Below are positions 6,652-15,906 of a stretch of 64,000 nt of DNA, piece by piece (the stretch's first letter is position 1; every line of letters starts with the position of its first letter). Where the stretch lies: positions 248,001 through 312,000 of the forward strand of contig PAVO01000007.1 in NCBI GenBank assembly GCA_002713215.1, written 5' to 3'. The position numbers and the translations under genes are program-made. This stretch comes from Crocinitomicaceae bacterium. Its GTDB lineage: Bacteria > Bacteroidota > Bacteroidia > Flavobacteriales_G > Salibacteraceae. Below the pieces are notes generated by a model. The model made no database searches. It worked only from the letters and a program-made list of their open reading frames with translations, and was not told the origin of the DNA.

Positions 6652-8562
6652 ATGTGCGGCATCATCGGCGCTGTATCGCTATCTGGCGATCCCCTTAACT
6701 TGAGTAAATCTCAAGTCAACTCACTGATGGACTCGATGGATTATCGAGGTCCTGATTCTCGTGACATCTGGTTCAACGAAGACAAGCGTGTCGTGCTAGG
6801 TCATCTTCGACTAAGCATACTTGACCCAAGACCTTCTGGCATTCAGCCAATGCACAGAGAAAGCGTAAATGGTAAATATTCCATTTCGTTCAACGGCGAG
6901 GTTTTCAATTTTATAGAAATCCGCAAAGAACTTGAGTCGCTTGGTTACACTTTCACTACTGATACTGACACTGAAGTTATTTTAAACGCCTACATGGCGT
7001 GGGGCGCTGGATGCATCAACAAGTTTAATGGCATGTATGGAATTGCGATTTACGACCATGCCATAGATCGTCTGTTCTTAGTTCGAGATAGAGTTGGTAT
7101 TAAGCCCGTCTATTACAATCATGATGCTGTTCGAGGAACACTATCATTTGCATCTGAAGTGAAAGCACTCCGCCCGATTGTAGAACAAGACACGACTGTA
7201 GATCCCCACCTTCTTGATCAGTACATGCGATTCGGCTACATACCAGGCGAAGATACCTTAAATAAAGGAATCAAGCGCCTTCTTCCCGGACACTACCTCA
7301 TTGCAGAAAAAGGTGAAGTAAATATCACAAAGTATTGGGATCTCGATTACACCAGCGATGAAAAACGTTCTGAAGACAGCTATATAAGCGAGCTTGAGCA
7401 ATTACTAGATTCTTCTTTGGATCTTAGACTGCGAGCTGACGTTCCACTTGGCGTATTTCTAAGTGGCGGACTCGATTCAAGTGCTGTTGTTGCACTGCTT
7501 GCTAAAAAAGTAGACAAACCACTGAAAACCTTCTCTGTTCGCTATGACTTTAGTGAATTTGGCGCTGAGTATGATGAATCAGTATACGCAGAACAGGTCT
7601 CCAAACTATACAACACAGAACATAAAACCATCACGATGACGCCTGATGATTTCAAGCGTTATATCCCAGAGTTTGTAAGAACTATGGACGAACCGGTTAC
7701 AGAAGCAGCTGCACTCTCTTTGCACTTTGTGTCTGAGTTGGCTAAAGAAGACGTGACCGTGGTGCTCTCAGGAGAAGGTTCTGACGAGCTCTTTGCGGGA
7801 TATGATCTATACCGTTACATGCAGACAATCGAAAAGTTACGGAAGCTGGTAACTCCTGTCGGAGCGAGCGTCGCTGCTGCACTAGGTAAGGCTGTATTGC
7901 CGCCGGGAAATAAAATCTTAAAGTACCTAGAGATGGCATCTAAACCCTTCTCAGAGCGATACCGAGGGATAAGCGTTTATGACCAGGTTCATCGCGATTC
8001 TCTTTATCGTGACGACTATAAGAACGTCTTGTCGCAACCAGCAAACTCTGACACTGAAGGTTTCATCGAGTCTCTATTTGCCAAGCAAAAGGATCACGAT
8101 CTTCTCAGTCAAATGCTGTATTTCGACACAAAAACGTGGCTTGTAGATGATTTGCTTACAAAAGCAGATCGCATGTCCATGGGGTCATCATTAGAACTGC
8201 GGGTCCCTTTCTTGGATTACCGCATGGTTGAGTTTGCCGCAAGCTTACCTAGCAAATACAAGATTGAAGGCGCTGAGGGCAAATCAATCCTCAAGAAGCT
8301 TATGTCGCGTGAGTCATTACCAGAAAACATTGTTTATCGTGAGAAAAAGGGGTTCCCAACGCCGCTAAAAATGATGTTTATGGGGCCATTGAAAGACTTT
8401 TGCGGTGACACCCTGCTAAACCCAAGTGCAAAGATAAACGAATACTTCAATGCTTCTTATATCGAGCGTCTGTGTGAAGAGCACTGGTCTGGGAAAGTGG
8501 ATCATCACCGTATCCTTTGGCAACTAATTGTCATTGAAGAATGGCTTAAGCAGAACACCTAA
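6652..8562 (+). CDS. XrtA/PEP-CTERM-system amidotransferase (asparagine synthase family)
   Basis: The protein has 636 residues with an N-terminal glutaminase domain (MCGIIGAV, Cys2 nucleophile; RGPDSRD near 33) and a C-terminal asparagine-synthase domain with the ATP pyrophosphatase loop LSGGLDSSA near residue 270. Length and motifs match TIGR03108, the amidotransferase found in exosortase-A EPS clusters. There it probably amidates a sugar (for example a uronic acid) rather than free aspartate; this is inference from context. It is the first gene of an operon that continues with a glycosyltransferase 9 bp later. Its RBS sits in a CsrA-like hairpin. Confidence 0.85.
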   Translation: MCGIIGAVSLSGDPLNLSKSQVNSLMDSMDYRGPDSRDIWFNEDKRVVLGHLRLSILDPRPSGIQPMHRESVNGKYSISFNGEVFNFIEIRKELESLGYTFTTDTDTEVILNAYMAWGAGCINKFNGMYGIAIYDHAIDRLFLVRDRVGIKPVYYNHDAVRGTLSFASEVKALRPIVEQDTTVDPHLLDQYMRFGYIPGEDTLNKGIKRLLPGHYLIAEKGEVNITKYWDLDYTSDEKRSEDSYISELEQLLDSSLDLRLRADVPLGVFLSGGLDSSAVVALLAKKVDKPLKTFSVRYDFSEFGAEYDESVYAEQVSKLYNTEHKTITMTPDDFKRYIPEFVRTMDEPVTEAAALSLHFVSELAKEDVTVVLSGEGSDELFAGYDLYRYMQTIEKLRKLVTPVGASVAAALGKAVLPPGNKILKYLEMASKPFSERYRGISVYDQVHRDSLYRDDYKNVLSQPANSDTEGFIESLFAKQKDHDLLSQMLYFDTKTWLVDDLLTKADRMSMGSSLELRVPFLDYRMVEFAASLPSKYKIEGAEGKSILKKLMSRESLPENIVYREKKGFPTPLKMMFMGPLKDFCGDTLLNPSAKINEYFNASYIERLCEEHWSGKVDHHRILWQLIVIEEWLKQNT

Positions 8563-8571
8563 GGGAACAAT

Positions 8572-9792
8572 ATGCGAATTTTAGCAATCAGTACATTGTT
8601 CCCTACACCGAACATGCCCAATCATGGCGTGTTCGTATACAACCGACTTAATGCCATGGCGAACGAAGGCGCGGAGGTTGTCGTTATCAACCCCTTACCG
8701 TGGTCACCGGCTCATGCCTTGTTTAAAAAATATCAGGGGATTAAGGGAACTCCGCAATATCGTTCTAGCGGCGCGCTTGATATTTATCACCCTCGCTACT
8801 TTTCACTACCAGGCATGATGAAAGACTTGGAGTCCGTCACTGCTAAACGAACAGTGCTCAAGTTAGCTAATTCTCTCAAAGCGAAGTACGGCGCTTTTGA
8901 CAGAATTGATGTTCATTGGACTTACCCAGATCTGCCGGCTGCATTGGAGTTGGCAAAAAAATGGGGCGTGCCATGCAGCTTAACATTGCGAGGAATGGAA
9001 GCTTTTTATCAGAATGAAGCTGATAATCGAGAAGCAACTATCGCATCGGCGCTTAAGCAGGTCGACCATGTCATCTCGTTATCTAAACAGATGGCCGAAC
9101 ATGCTGAACAAATTGCTGGCACCGGGGAACGAACGGACATTATCAGAAATGGAGTGAACACAGAGCTATTTCGATACATTCCAATCGAAGTCGCCAGAGA
9201 AAAACTCAACCTTCCACCTGATCGAACCATTCTACTCGGCGTTGGATCTTTAATTCAGCGCAAGGGTTTTCACCACGTGGTTGAGGCACTTTGCAGGCTC
9301 ACCGATATGTACCCAGATAAAAACTTTCATTACCACATTCTGGGAAGCACGGGTCTTGAGGGTAACTTCGAGTCAGAGTTACGTAAGCTAGTAAACAACT
9401 TGGGCCTGACAGATCGAGTCCATTTTGAAGGTTCTATTCCTAATGGGGATCTGCCTTACTGGTACAACGCAGCCGATCTTTTTTGCTTATCAAGTTTTGG
9501 TGAAGGTTCGCCTAATGTGCTTACCGAGGCGCTTTCATGTGGATGCCCTGCGGTCGCTTCAAATGTCGGCTCAGTAATGGACATTATGACTAGTGAAGAT
9601 GATTTAGGCACTGTTATCGAAAACCAAGAAAACATACCTGACAAAGATGCTGGTGATAATTGGGCAGAAGCCATAAGTGAGACTGTTGTTCTAAGTGATC
9701 GTGAAAAGCGTGCTGCAACGATGGGCAAGTACACTTGGCAATGGTGCGCAAGAAAAGCATTAGCATCTATAAAATCAATAGGTGAGCGATGA
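8572..9792 (+). CDS. Glycosyltransferase family 4, EPS cluster
   Basis: This GT-B type transferase has 406 residues. It opens MRILAISTLFPTPNMPNHGVF. The C-terminal half has the GT4 signature GVGSLIQRKGFHHVVEAL near residue 222, then FCLSSFGEGSPNVLTEAL with the E-x7-E nucleotide-sugar motif near 305-313. It should add one sugar to the lipid-linked EPS unit at the cytoplasmic face; donor and acceptor cannot be read from the sequence. Its stop overlaps the start of the next gene by 4 nt, so translation is coupled. Confidence 0.85.
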   Translation: MRILAISTLFPTPNMPNHGVFVYNRLNAMANEGAEVVVINPLPWSPAHALFKKYQGIKGTPQYRSSGALDIYHPRYFSLPGMMKDLESVTAKRTVLKLANSLKAKYGAFDRIDVHWTYPDLPAALELAKKWGVPCSLTLRGMEAFYQNEADNREATIASALKQVDHVISLSKQMAEHAEQIAGTGERTDIIRNGVNTELFRYIPIEVAREKLNLPPDRTILLGVGSLIQRKGFHHVVEALCRLTDMYPDKNFHYHILGSTGLEGNFESELRKLVNNLGLTDRVHFEGSIPNGDLPYWYNAADLFCLSSFGEGSPNVLTEALSCGCPAVASNVGSVMDIMTSEDDLGTVIENQENIPDKDAGDNWAEAISETVVLSDREKRAATMGKYTWQWCARKALASIKSIGER

Positions 9793-10853
9793 ACAAGGCG
9801 ACATCTATTTATCTTGATGCAGTGCGGCTAATTGCTGCACTCATTGTGTTTGCCTCTCACCTAGCATCTCAAGAACTATCAGGTGGAAGATTGTGGTTCA
9901 CAAAAATATTCGACCAAATGGCAGTCGTGATGTTCTTTGTTCTTAGTGGATATGTAATCGGTTACGTTGCCATTAATAAAGAGAAAACCTTGAGGGTATA
10001 CGCAATATCTCGATTCTCCAGAATCTATTCCGTAGTTATACCTGCCCTCATTCTCACTTTCGTCCTTGATTTCATTGGAGTAAGAGTTAACCCCGAACTG
10101 TATATGAATGGCCCGTGGCCATTCAATACGGAAACGCCAGGGCAAAATTACGCACTATCTTTCTTCATGCTGCATAACGTGTGGTCAATTTTCCAAAACC
10201 CGGGCATCAACGGGCCTTTTTGGTCACTAAGCTTTGAATGGTTTTATTATTGTATATTCGCTGCCGCGTGGTTCATGAGAGGGAATAAGAGAGTTTACAG
10301 CCTAATCTTTTTAGCCTTACTTGGTGGCCCAGAAATACTGGCGCTTCTTGTTCTATGGTACGCGGGTTTTTACGCTTACAAAGCTGGCGCTCGACGCCCT
10401 CCACCTCTTTCTTGGGGAAGTGCGACAATTTCCGTAGCGTGCCTTATCCTTACTGCGGCTTCAGCTCTACATCTTCACGACAGTACGTTTGTAATTCCCT
10501 ATGTATTGAGAGATGCAATATTAAGCGATTTTGCATGCGGACTTTTCTTTGCTATTCACATTTACTTTGCACCCGCACTGGCTGAAAAGTTGTCTTCCCT
10601 ATTAATTAAGTTTGAACGACCAATTCGTTACTTTGCAGCAGCATCATTTGCTCTATATCTTTTTCATAGACCGATAATACAGTTGATTGCTGCGGCATCC
10701 CCAGTTCCAATAACAGAACTCACGTATTATATAGCGCAATGGCTAATCACGCTCATTGTGGTACTCCCTTTAAGCGCCCTTTGTGATAAATGGAAAATAG
10801 TTATTAAAAAATGGGCAAACCAAACAATTGATCGGTTAAAAGCTGGGTGCTGA
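9789..10853 (+). CDS. Membrane acyltransferase (acyltransferase family 3), copy 1
   Basis: This protein of 354 residues has about ten hydrophobic segments and the family start YLDAVRLIAALIVFASHLAS, where the His of the first membrane helix is typical of the catalytic region. FFVLSGYVIGY near residue 50 and SFALYLFHRPI near 290 are further family marks. Members O-acylate (often acetylate) polysaccharide at the inner membrane. It overlaps the upstream glycosyltransferase gene and a homologue follows after 1 nt, so the two may acylate different positions of the EPS. The acyl donor is not evident. Confidence 0.8.
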   Translation: MNKATSIYLDAVRLIAALIVFASHLASQELSGGRLWFTKIFDQMAVVMFFVLSGYVIGYVAINKEKTLRVYAISRFSRIYSVVIPALILTFVLDFIGVRVNPELYMNGPWPFNTETPGQNYALSFFMLHNVWSIFQNPGINGPFWSLSFEWFYYCIFAAAWFMRGNKRVYSLIFLALLGGPEILALLVLWYAGFYAYKAGARRPPPLSWGSATISVACLILTAASALHLHDSTFVIPYVLRDAILSDFACGLFFAIHIYFAPALAEKLSSLLIKFERPIRYFAAASFALYLFHRPIIQLIAAASPVPITELTYYIAQWLITLIVVLPLSALCDKWKIVIKKWANQTIDRLKAGC

Positions 10854-10854
10854 G

Positions 10855-11898
10855 ATGTCAAGAGACTGGTCTTTATTTCTCGATACCCTCAGACTCTTTG
10901 CTGCAATAATTGTCGTACATTCACACATCGTTTCCGGCAGCATGGTAACACTCGAACATACGTTAGAGTTTGGGCGCGAAGCAGTCGTAATATTCTTTGT
11001 CATGTCTGGTTACGTTATTGCCTACACATCTGACAAAAAACATGAAGGGTGGCGTGATTATCTTTCTGCACGCGTTGCCAGAATCACATCTATCGCTTAC
11101 CCAACCCTCGCGCTTAGTTTCATTGTTGCAGCGCTAGGAATTAAGTTTTCTCCAGATATGTATACTGACGTTTATCAGATGGATGGATTCTGGAAATACC
11201 TAATCGCGCATATGGCATTTTTAGGTGAGACATCACTTATGACGGAGAAACCGCCTTTAAATGACCCTTATTGGTCACTGAGCTATGAAGTATGGTATTA
11301 CGTGTTATTCGCTGTTGTATTTTATTCGCGAGGCTGGTCAAGATGGATGCTGGCAATTCCCGCCGCAATCTTAATGGGGTTGAAATTACTTTTACTGTTA
11401 CCAGTATGGTGGGCTGGTGTTTATCTTTATAAGTCTAAGGCAAAACCCAAAAACAAAATGTATTGGATTGGGGCCATCGCTTCTATTTCCGCCATTGTCT
11501 CACTAAAAATATTAGGTATTGACACCTACTTGCGTGAATTGGCTCCATCATCAATGGAGCTTGGTAGCGCTGATCGTTTCTTATGGGATTACGTGGTAAC
11601 CGTCTTTGTGTTTGCACTGCTTTATTGCGTCAGAAGTATCGACTTGAGCATCCTTAACAATCATAGAGTCAGCATTAGAAAATATGCAAACTACACCTTT
11701 TCACTATACCTAACACACAATATTGTATTAAAGGTATTTGAACGCATTCTGGGAAATGAATCGGCTTCATGGTTACAGATTTTTGTTTTAATTTCTGTTA
11801 TGATTTTAGTCGCTCACGTTGTCATGACATTAGGTGACAAAATAAAGCCAATTATCAATGTTTATACATTGAAATTATTCAACGGAATGAAGACTTAA
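10855..11898 (+). CDS. Membrane acyltransferase (acyltransferase family 3), copy 2
   Basis: This is a 347-residue homologue of the preceding gene, with FLDTLRLFAAIIVVHSHIVS at the N-terminus, IFFVMSGYVIAY near residue 45 and FSLYLTHNIVLKV near 280. The aligned marks at the same places show a tandem duplication that has diverged widely. It should O-acylate EPS at the inner membrane. The gap to copy 1 is 1 nt and to prsK 19 nt. GAAGGAACTC serves as the ribosome site of prsK, with GAG and CTC able to pair weakly around it. Confidence 0.8.
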   Translation: MSRDWSLFLDTLRLFAAIIVVHSHIVSGSMVTLEHTLEFGREAVVIFFVMSGYVIAYTSDKKHEGWRDYLSARVARITSIAYPTLALSFIVAALGIKFSPDMYTDVYQMDGFWKYLIAHMAFLGETSLMTEKPPLNDPYWSLSYEVWYYVLFAVVFYSRGWSRWMLAIPAAILMGLKLLLLLPVWWAGVYLYKSKAKPKNKMYWIGAIASISAIVSLKILGIDTYLRELAPSSMELGSADRFLWDYVVTVFVFALLYCVRSIDLSILNNHRVSIRKYANYTFSLYLTHNIVLKVFERILGNESASWLQIFVLISVMILVAHVVMTLGDKIKPIINVYTLKLFNGMKT

Positions 11899-11917
11899 GC
11901 TCAGAGAAGGAACTCAA

Positions 11918-14002
11918 ATGGCTTATTACTATTCGCTATTGGCAACGATAGCGGTATACACAGTTGTATTCGGACTTTTTCTAAGTCGACACCACACTCA
12001 ATCAGATAAACTCAGAGGCAAGCTTCTAATACTTGCTCCTATCATCTGGGCGACCTGCTATACGATCACCTTTTCCTCTGTTTCAAAAAACACCGTCGGT
12101 TTTGCACTTTCAGCCGATTTTATAAAGCACTTAATGATTGGTAGCTTTATTTACATCGCCTACAAGGGGGCAAGCAGTACACCTGCTGCACGTAAGGGGT
12201 TTCTTACTACGCTTTCTTTCGGTGCCGTTATCCTATCGTCCCTTGGGATCGCTAACACGATGTTGATGTTTGGCCATGACACCCAGGAAGTGATCGGGTT
12301 TACTGGCATTGGCGTCGCTTTTATACAGGCGGTTCTTGCTGACCGATTAAATGTTGCCATGACGGAAAACGGCACCCCGAACAGACCTTTATTTCTAACT
12401 TTGATCACATGGTCGATTGTTGATTTCACTCTAAGCTGTGAAATTGCCATAACAGGCTCACTTACTACCGACCAGGTTATGTGGAAGGCGATAACCCTAT
12501 TGGTGACGCTGACGCTCTTCTGGAAAGCCGTTGGGAAGTTACACCAGCGTCCGGTAAAAATAGTGATGTCACGCCCCCTAGCCTTTCAGAGTACGCTCTT
12601 TTCGTTAGCGGGAGGCTATCTGTTGTTAATGGCGTTCGCGGCATACATGATTGACTACTTGGCGCTGGATATTCCATTTAATTCTCGAAATTTACTATTT
12701 AGCCTAGCGCTGTGCCCACTTTTTGCACTTGTACTTTCCAAGCGGCTTAGACGTGAAATTATGGTCTCAGTCAACAAGCATTTTTTCGCCAACCAGTTTG
12801 ACTATCGTAAGACGTGGTTGTCATTAAATGAGTCACTCGACCTTTCACTTACCGGCAAACAAGCTTACCAACGAGCTTTGAAAAGCGGGCTTGATACGAT
12901 TGAGCATAAGTCTGGGTTTCTTTTTACTGTTTCTAAATCTGGTTCAACCGAAGCAGTTGCTCAAATAGGTCTTGAGGCGAACGATAAAGTAGCATCTAGC
13001 CTTGAGGCATTAATACCTCTTATTCAAGAGCAAAAGTGGGTCATTGATATTAAGGATGCAACGGGAGACTCCGATGAGTACGGTTGGATAACCAATGATG
13101 GACTATCAGCTATTGAGATACTTGAAAGTGAAAACCTGCGTTGGATCATACCTGTTTTTCGCGAGAATGAACTCACATCGATTTGGCTAGTGGGCGATGC
13201 GCACATGACGTCTTGGAAGTTAAATTGGGAAACTCGTGATTTTCTAAGTGCTGTGGCACATCAATTAGATCGCTATATGTTGACTTTAGAGACCAGGCAA
13301 ACTCTGTCCGAACACGCTCAACTTGCAGCATTCCATCAAATGTCAGCTTTTGTTATTCATGACTTAAAAAACGTTCGGGCCCAAGTTGATATGCTGATCA
13401 CTAATGGTGAAATGTTTAAGCACGAACCAGAATTTATCGATGACATGTTCATTACCATGGGCGCCATGAGAACACGCATGGATAAAATGTTAGGTCAGCT
13501 CACAAACAAAAACCGTGAAACAAAGACAGGTTCAGTCGTAAACTTATCTGAAGTTGTCAGAGAAGTAGTTCAAGCACCTGACCTACCTGATACCCCTACT
13601 CCTAACATTGTCCAATTGGATGCCAGTTGTCACGCTCACTTAGATGGAGAAAAACTTAAAAACGTCCTTCGCCATCTCATTGATAATGCACAACATGCAT
13701 GCAAGAACACAGAGTCACCAATTATAAGTGTAAAATGTCTCGACACTGGAAATTGTGTTACAATCACCATCGCTGATAACGGTGAGGGAATGACTCCCGA
13801 ATTTATCCAAAACAGACTGTTCAAGCCTTTCGAAACAACAAAAGGCAACTCAGGAATGGGGCTGGGTGTTTACGATGCCAGAGTGTTTGCAAGATCACTA
13901 GGTGGTGATTTAACTGTTACCAGCAAAATCCGAGAAGGAACTCGGTTTACTATGACTATTCAAAAATCCAAAGGAGTGGATGATGACAATTCTGATCGTT
14001 GA
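11918..14002 (+). CDS. prsK: PEP-CTERM system histidine kinase PrsK
   Basis: The protein has 694 residues. The first 280 or so carry about eight membrane segments, followed by a GAF-like region (about 300-440). The dimerisation helix contains FVIHDLKN, with the likely phosphorylated His near 481. The ATPase domain has the N-box HLIDNAQHA near 590, DNGEGM near 624 and GNSGMGLGVY near 648. This matches TIGR02916, PrsK, the sensor of the exosortase-linked two-component system. The HDLKN box rather than HELRN is a family trait. Its stop overlaps the prsR start by 23 nt. It should sense an envelope or EPS signal and phosphorylate PrsR. Confidence 0.9.
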   Translation: MAYYYSLLATIAVYTVVFGLFLSRHHTQSDKLRGKLLILAPIIWATCYTITFSSVSKNTVGFALSADFIKHLMIGSFIYIAYKGASSTPAARKGFLTTLSFGAVILSSLGIANTMLMFGHDTQEVIGFTGIGVAFIQAVLADRLNVAMTENGTPNRPLFLTLITWSIVDFTLSCEIAITGSLTTDQVMWKAITLLVTLTLFWKAVGKLHQRPVKIVMSRPLAFQSTLFSLAGGYLLLMAFAAYMIDYLALDIPFNSRNLLFSLALCPLFALVLSKRLRREIMVSVNKHFFANQFDYRKTWLSLNESLDLSLTGKQAYQRALKSGLDTIEHKSGFLFTVSKSGSTEAVAQIGLEANDKVASSLEALIPLIQEQKWVIDIKDATGDSDEYGWITNDGLSAIEILESENLRWIIPVFRENELTSIWLVGDAHMTSWKLNWETRDFLSAVAHQLDRYMLTLETRQTLSEHAQLAAFHQMSAFVIHDLKNVRAQVDMLITNGEMFKHEPEFIDDMFITMGAMRTRMDKMLGQLTNKNRETKTGSVVNLSEVVREVVQAPDLPDTPTPNIVQLDASCHAHLDGEKLKNVLRHLIDNAQHACKNTESPIISVKCLDTGNCVTITIADNGEGMTPEFIQNRLFKPFETTKGNSGMGLGVYDARVFARSLGGDLTVTSKIREGTRFTMTIQKSKGVDDDNSDR

Positions 14003-15389
14003 AGACGACGCTGGCTTGCAAACGCAGTATAAGTGGGGGTTAAAGGAATTTAACCCTATCATTGCCGGCGACCGCGAAGAAGGTTTATCTCTTTTTCGTG
14101 AATCCCCAGCCATCTCTGTTGTACTGCTTGACTTAGGGCTACCACCAGATGCGGACAATGCAACGGAAGGCCTCGCATTATTAAGCGATATAATGACGCT
14201 TAGACCTCATACAAAAGTAATTGTGCTAACGGGCTCTGAGCAGCGTGAGCATGCACAACAGGCTGTTAGCTTAGGGGCTTGGGATTACCTTCAAAAAGGG
14301 GTCGACCACAACGAATTGAAGTTTGTTCTTACTCGCGCCCTGACTATGAGTGAGTTGGAAGGTGAGAATCGTCACTTACGCCAAAAAGCTTATGGATTGG
14401 GGGATTTAATTGGTCAAAGTGAATCTATCCAAAAGGCGACAAGTATCTTGAGTCGAATTGCAACCACACCAGTATCAACAATGCTATTGGGTGAAAGCGG
14501 GACCGGTAAAGAGCTGTTTGCCAAAACCCTCCATGAAAAGAGTGGTCGACAAGGTCAGTTCGTCGCTATCAACTGCGCATCAATCCCTGCCGATCTGTTG
14601 GAGAGTGAGTTATTCGGTCATGAAAAAGGGGCCTTTACGGGCGCTCATAAAACGAAGGTGGGTAAAATTGAGCGCGCGAACAACGGAACATTGTTCCTTG
14701 ATGAAATTGGTGACATGCCAATCGACCTCCAGGCGAAAATGCTTCGATTCCTACAGGAAAGAGAGATTGAGCGCGTAGGTGGTACCGGCGCTACAAAAGT
14801 TGATGTTCGCGTTGTATGTGCAACACACAGAGATTTGAAACAGATGGCGGATCGCCAAGAATTCAGAGCAGACCTTTACTATCGTCTATCTGAATTCACG
14901 CTCAACATCCCGTCTCTGAGAGACAGAGACGAAGACATCCTTCTCTTAGCACAATGGTTCATGGAACAGTACAACAGCGAATTAGGCACTCAATGCAAAG
15001 GGTTTAGCGAGGACGCTGTTAAGGCTATTATGCACTACGAATGGCCAGGCAACATTCGTGAGCTGCAAAACAAGGTGAAGTCTTCACTGCTCGTTGCTGA
15101 AGCGAACATCATTACCGCACCAGACTTAAACCTACCAGTAGATGAAAATATGCTATCAATTCCTCCACAATGGTTGGAAGGTGGTGCACATAGCGATGAT
15201 TCACCTCGAACTTTGGCGCAAGTTAGAATGCATGCCGAGTCACGAGCTATCTTTGCTGCTTACCGCAAGCATAACGGCAACATAAGCAGAGCATCGCAAG
15301 AACTTGGTATTACGCGACCGACGTTTTATACGCTGGCCGACAAGTACGGAATGAGAAATCGAACCGTCCAGAACGAGCTATCCGAGTAA
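13980..15389 (+). CDS. prsR: PEP-CTERM-box response regulator PrsR (sigma-54 activator)
   Basis: This 469-residue NtrC-type regulator has a receiver domain with the phosphorylated Asp51 in VVLLDLGLPP. Its AAA+ domain carries the P-loop GESGTGKE (171-178), the sigma-54 contact loop GAFTGA (217-222) and Walker B GTLFLDEIGDMP (236-247). The C-terminal Fis-type helix-turn-helix is NISRASQELGITRPTFY. The GAFTGA loop shows that it drives sigma-54 promoters. Family TIGR02915. Likely targets are surface-protein genes such as 28469-29140, whose upstream region has a large palindrome. It is the last gene of the operon and a strong terminator follows. Confidence 0.92.
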   Translation: MMTILIVEDDAGLQTQYKWGLKEFNPIIAGDREEGLSLFRESPAISVVLLDLGLPPDADNATEGLALLSDIMTLRPHTKVIVLTGSEQREHAQQAVSLGAWDYLQKGVDHNELKFVLTRALTMSELEGENRHLRQKAYGLGDLIGQSESIQKATSILSRIATTPVSTMLLGESGTGKELFAKTLHEKSGRQGQFVAINCASIPADLLESELFGHEKGAFTGAHKTKVGKIERANNGTLFLDEIGDMPIDLQAKMLRFLQEREIERVGGTGATKVDVRVVCATHRDLKQMADRQEFRADLYYRLSEFTLNIPSLRDRDEDILLLAQWFMEQYNSELGTQCKGFSEDAVKAIMHYEWPGNIRELQNKVKSSLLVAEANIITAPDLNLPVDENMLSIPPQWLEGGAHSDDSPRTLAQVRMHAESRAIFAAYRKHNGNISRASQELGITRPTFYTLADKYGMRNRTVQNELSE

Positions 15390-15399
15390 CCAAATAAAT

Positions 15400-15426
15400 A
15401 GCCTCGCAATTTTGCGGGGCTTTTTT
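15400..15426 (+). terminator. Rho-independent terminator after prsR
   Basis: GCCTCGCAA pairs with TTGCGGGGC (one G-T pair) around a short AT loop, and six T follow. It closes the amidotransferase-to-prsR operon. Confidence 0.85.
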
Positions 15427-15526
15427 CTGCGCTTGTGTTTGCAAATTGGGCACATTGAAATAATTCGATTATACTAAGTTCAATAATGATTGAATTTATT
15501 GAATACCAATTGAGTTAGGGAAGCTT

Positions 15527-15901
15527 ATGTCTTACCGCATTCGCGTAGAAAAAGAACTGGAATTTATTCGGATCAGTTATGCGGGGTACGTCACTCTTAA
15601 CCATCGAATGGATGCCATCACTGAGCTTCTTGTTGAATACTCTGATATCATTTCCAGTATGAATTGCCTGATTGATCTGAGGCAGGTCGAAAACACGCTG
15701 AGACCAATCGAGCGTGAGGTGTTCGGGAGTTATGTCGCCTCCAGGGGGGAATTCCGAAATTCCAAAATTGCTACACTGATTATGCCGGAGCAAGATCGCA
15801 ATGTTGCTCTATTTGAAATAACCTCAGACGAGCGTTTGGAATACAAAGTCTTTGACTCTGAGCACGAGGCTATTTCATGGTTAATTGAAGAGGGAAAGTA
15901 G
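15527..15901 (+). CDS. SpoIIAA/STAS-like protein, paralogue 3
   Basis: The 124-residue product begins MSYRIRVEKELEFIRISYAGYVT and ends YKVFDSEHEAISWLIEEGK. Alternating strands and helices with a central CLIDLRQV strand suggest a SpoIIAA-like (STAS) fold, similar in plan to the proteins at 5586 and 6084. Many proteobacterial EPS loci carry such proteins; a role as a cytoplasmic switch is a guess. TAGGGAAGCTT provides the ribosome site. It is convergent with the barrel gene only 5 bp away, so there is little room for a terminator. Confidence 0.55.
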   Translation: MSYRIRVEKELEFIRISYAGYVTLNHRMDAITELLVEYSDIISSMNCLIDLRQVENTLRPIEREVFGSYVASRGEFRNSKIATLIMPEQDRNVALFEITSDERLEYKVFDSEHEAISWLIEEGK

Positions 15902-15906
15902 CGCGC

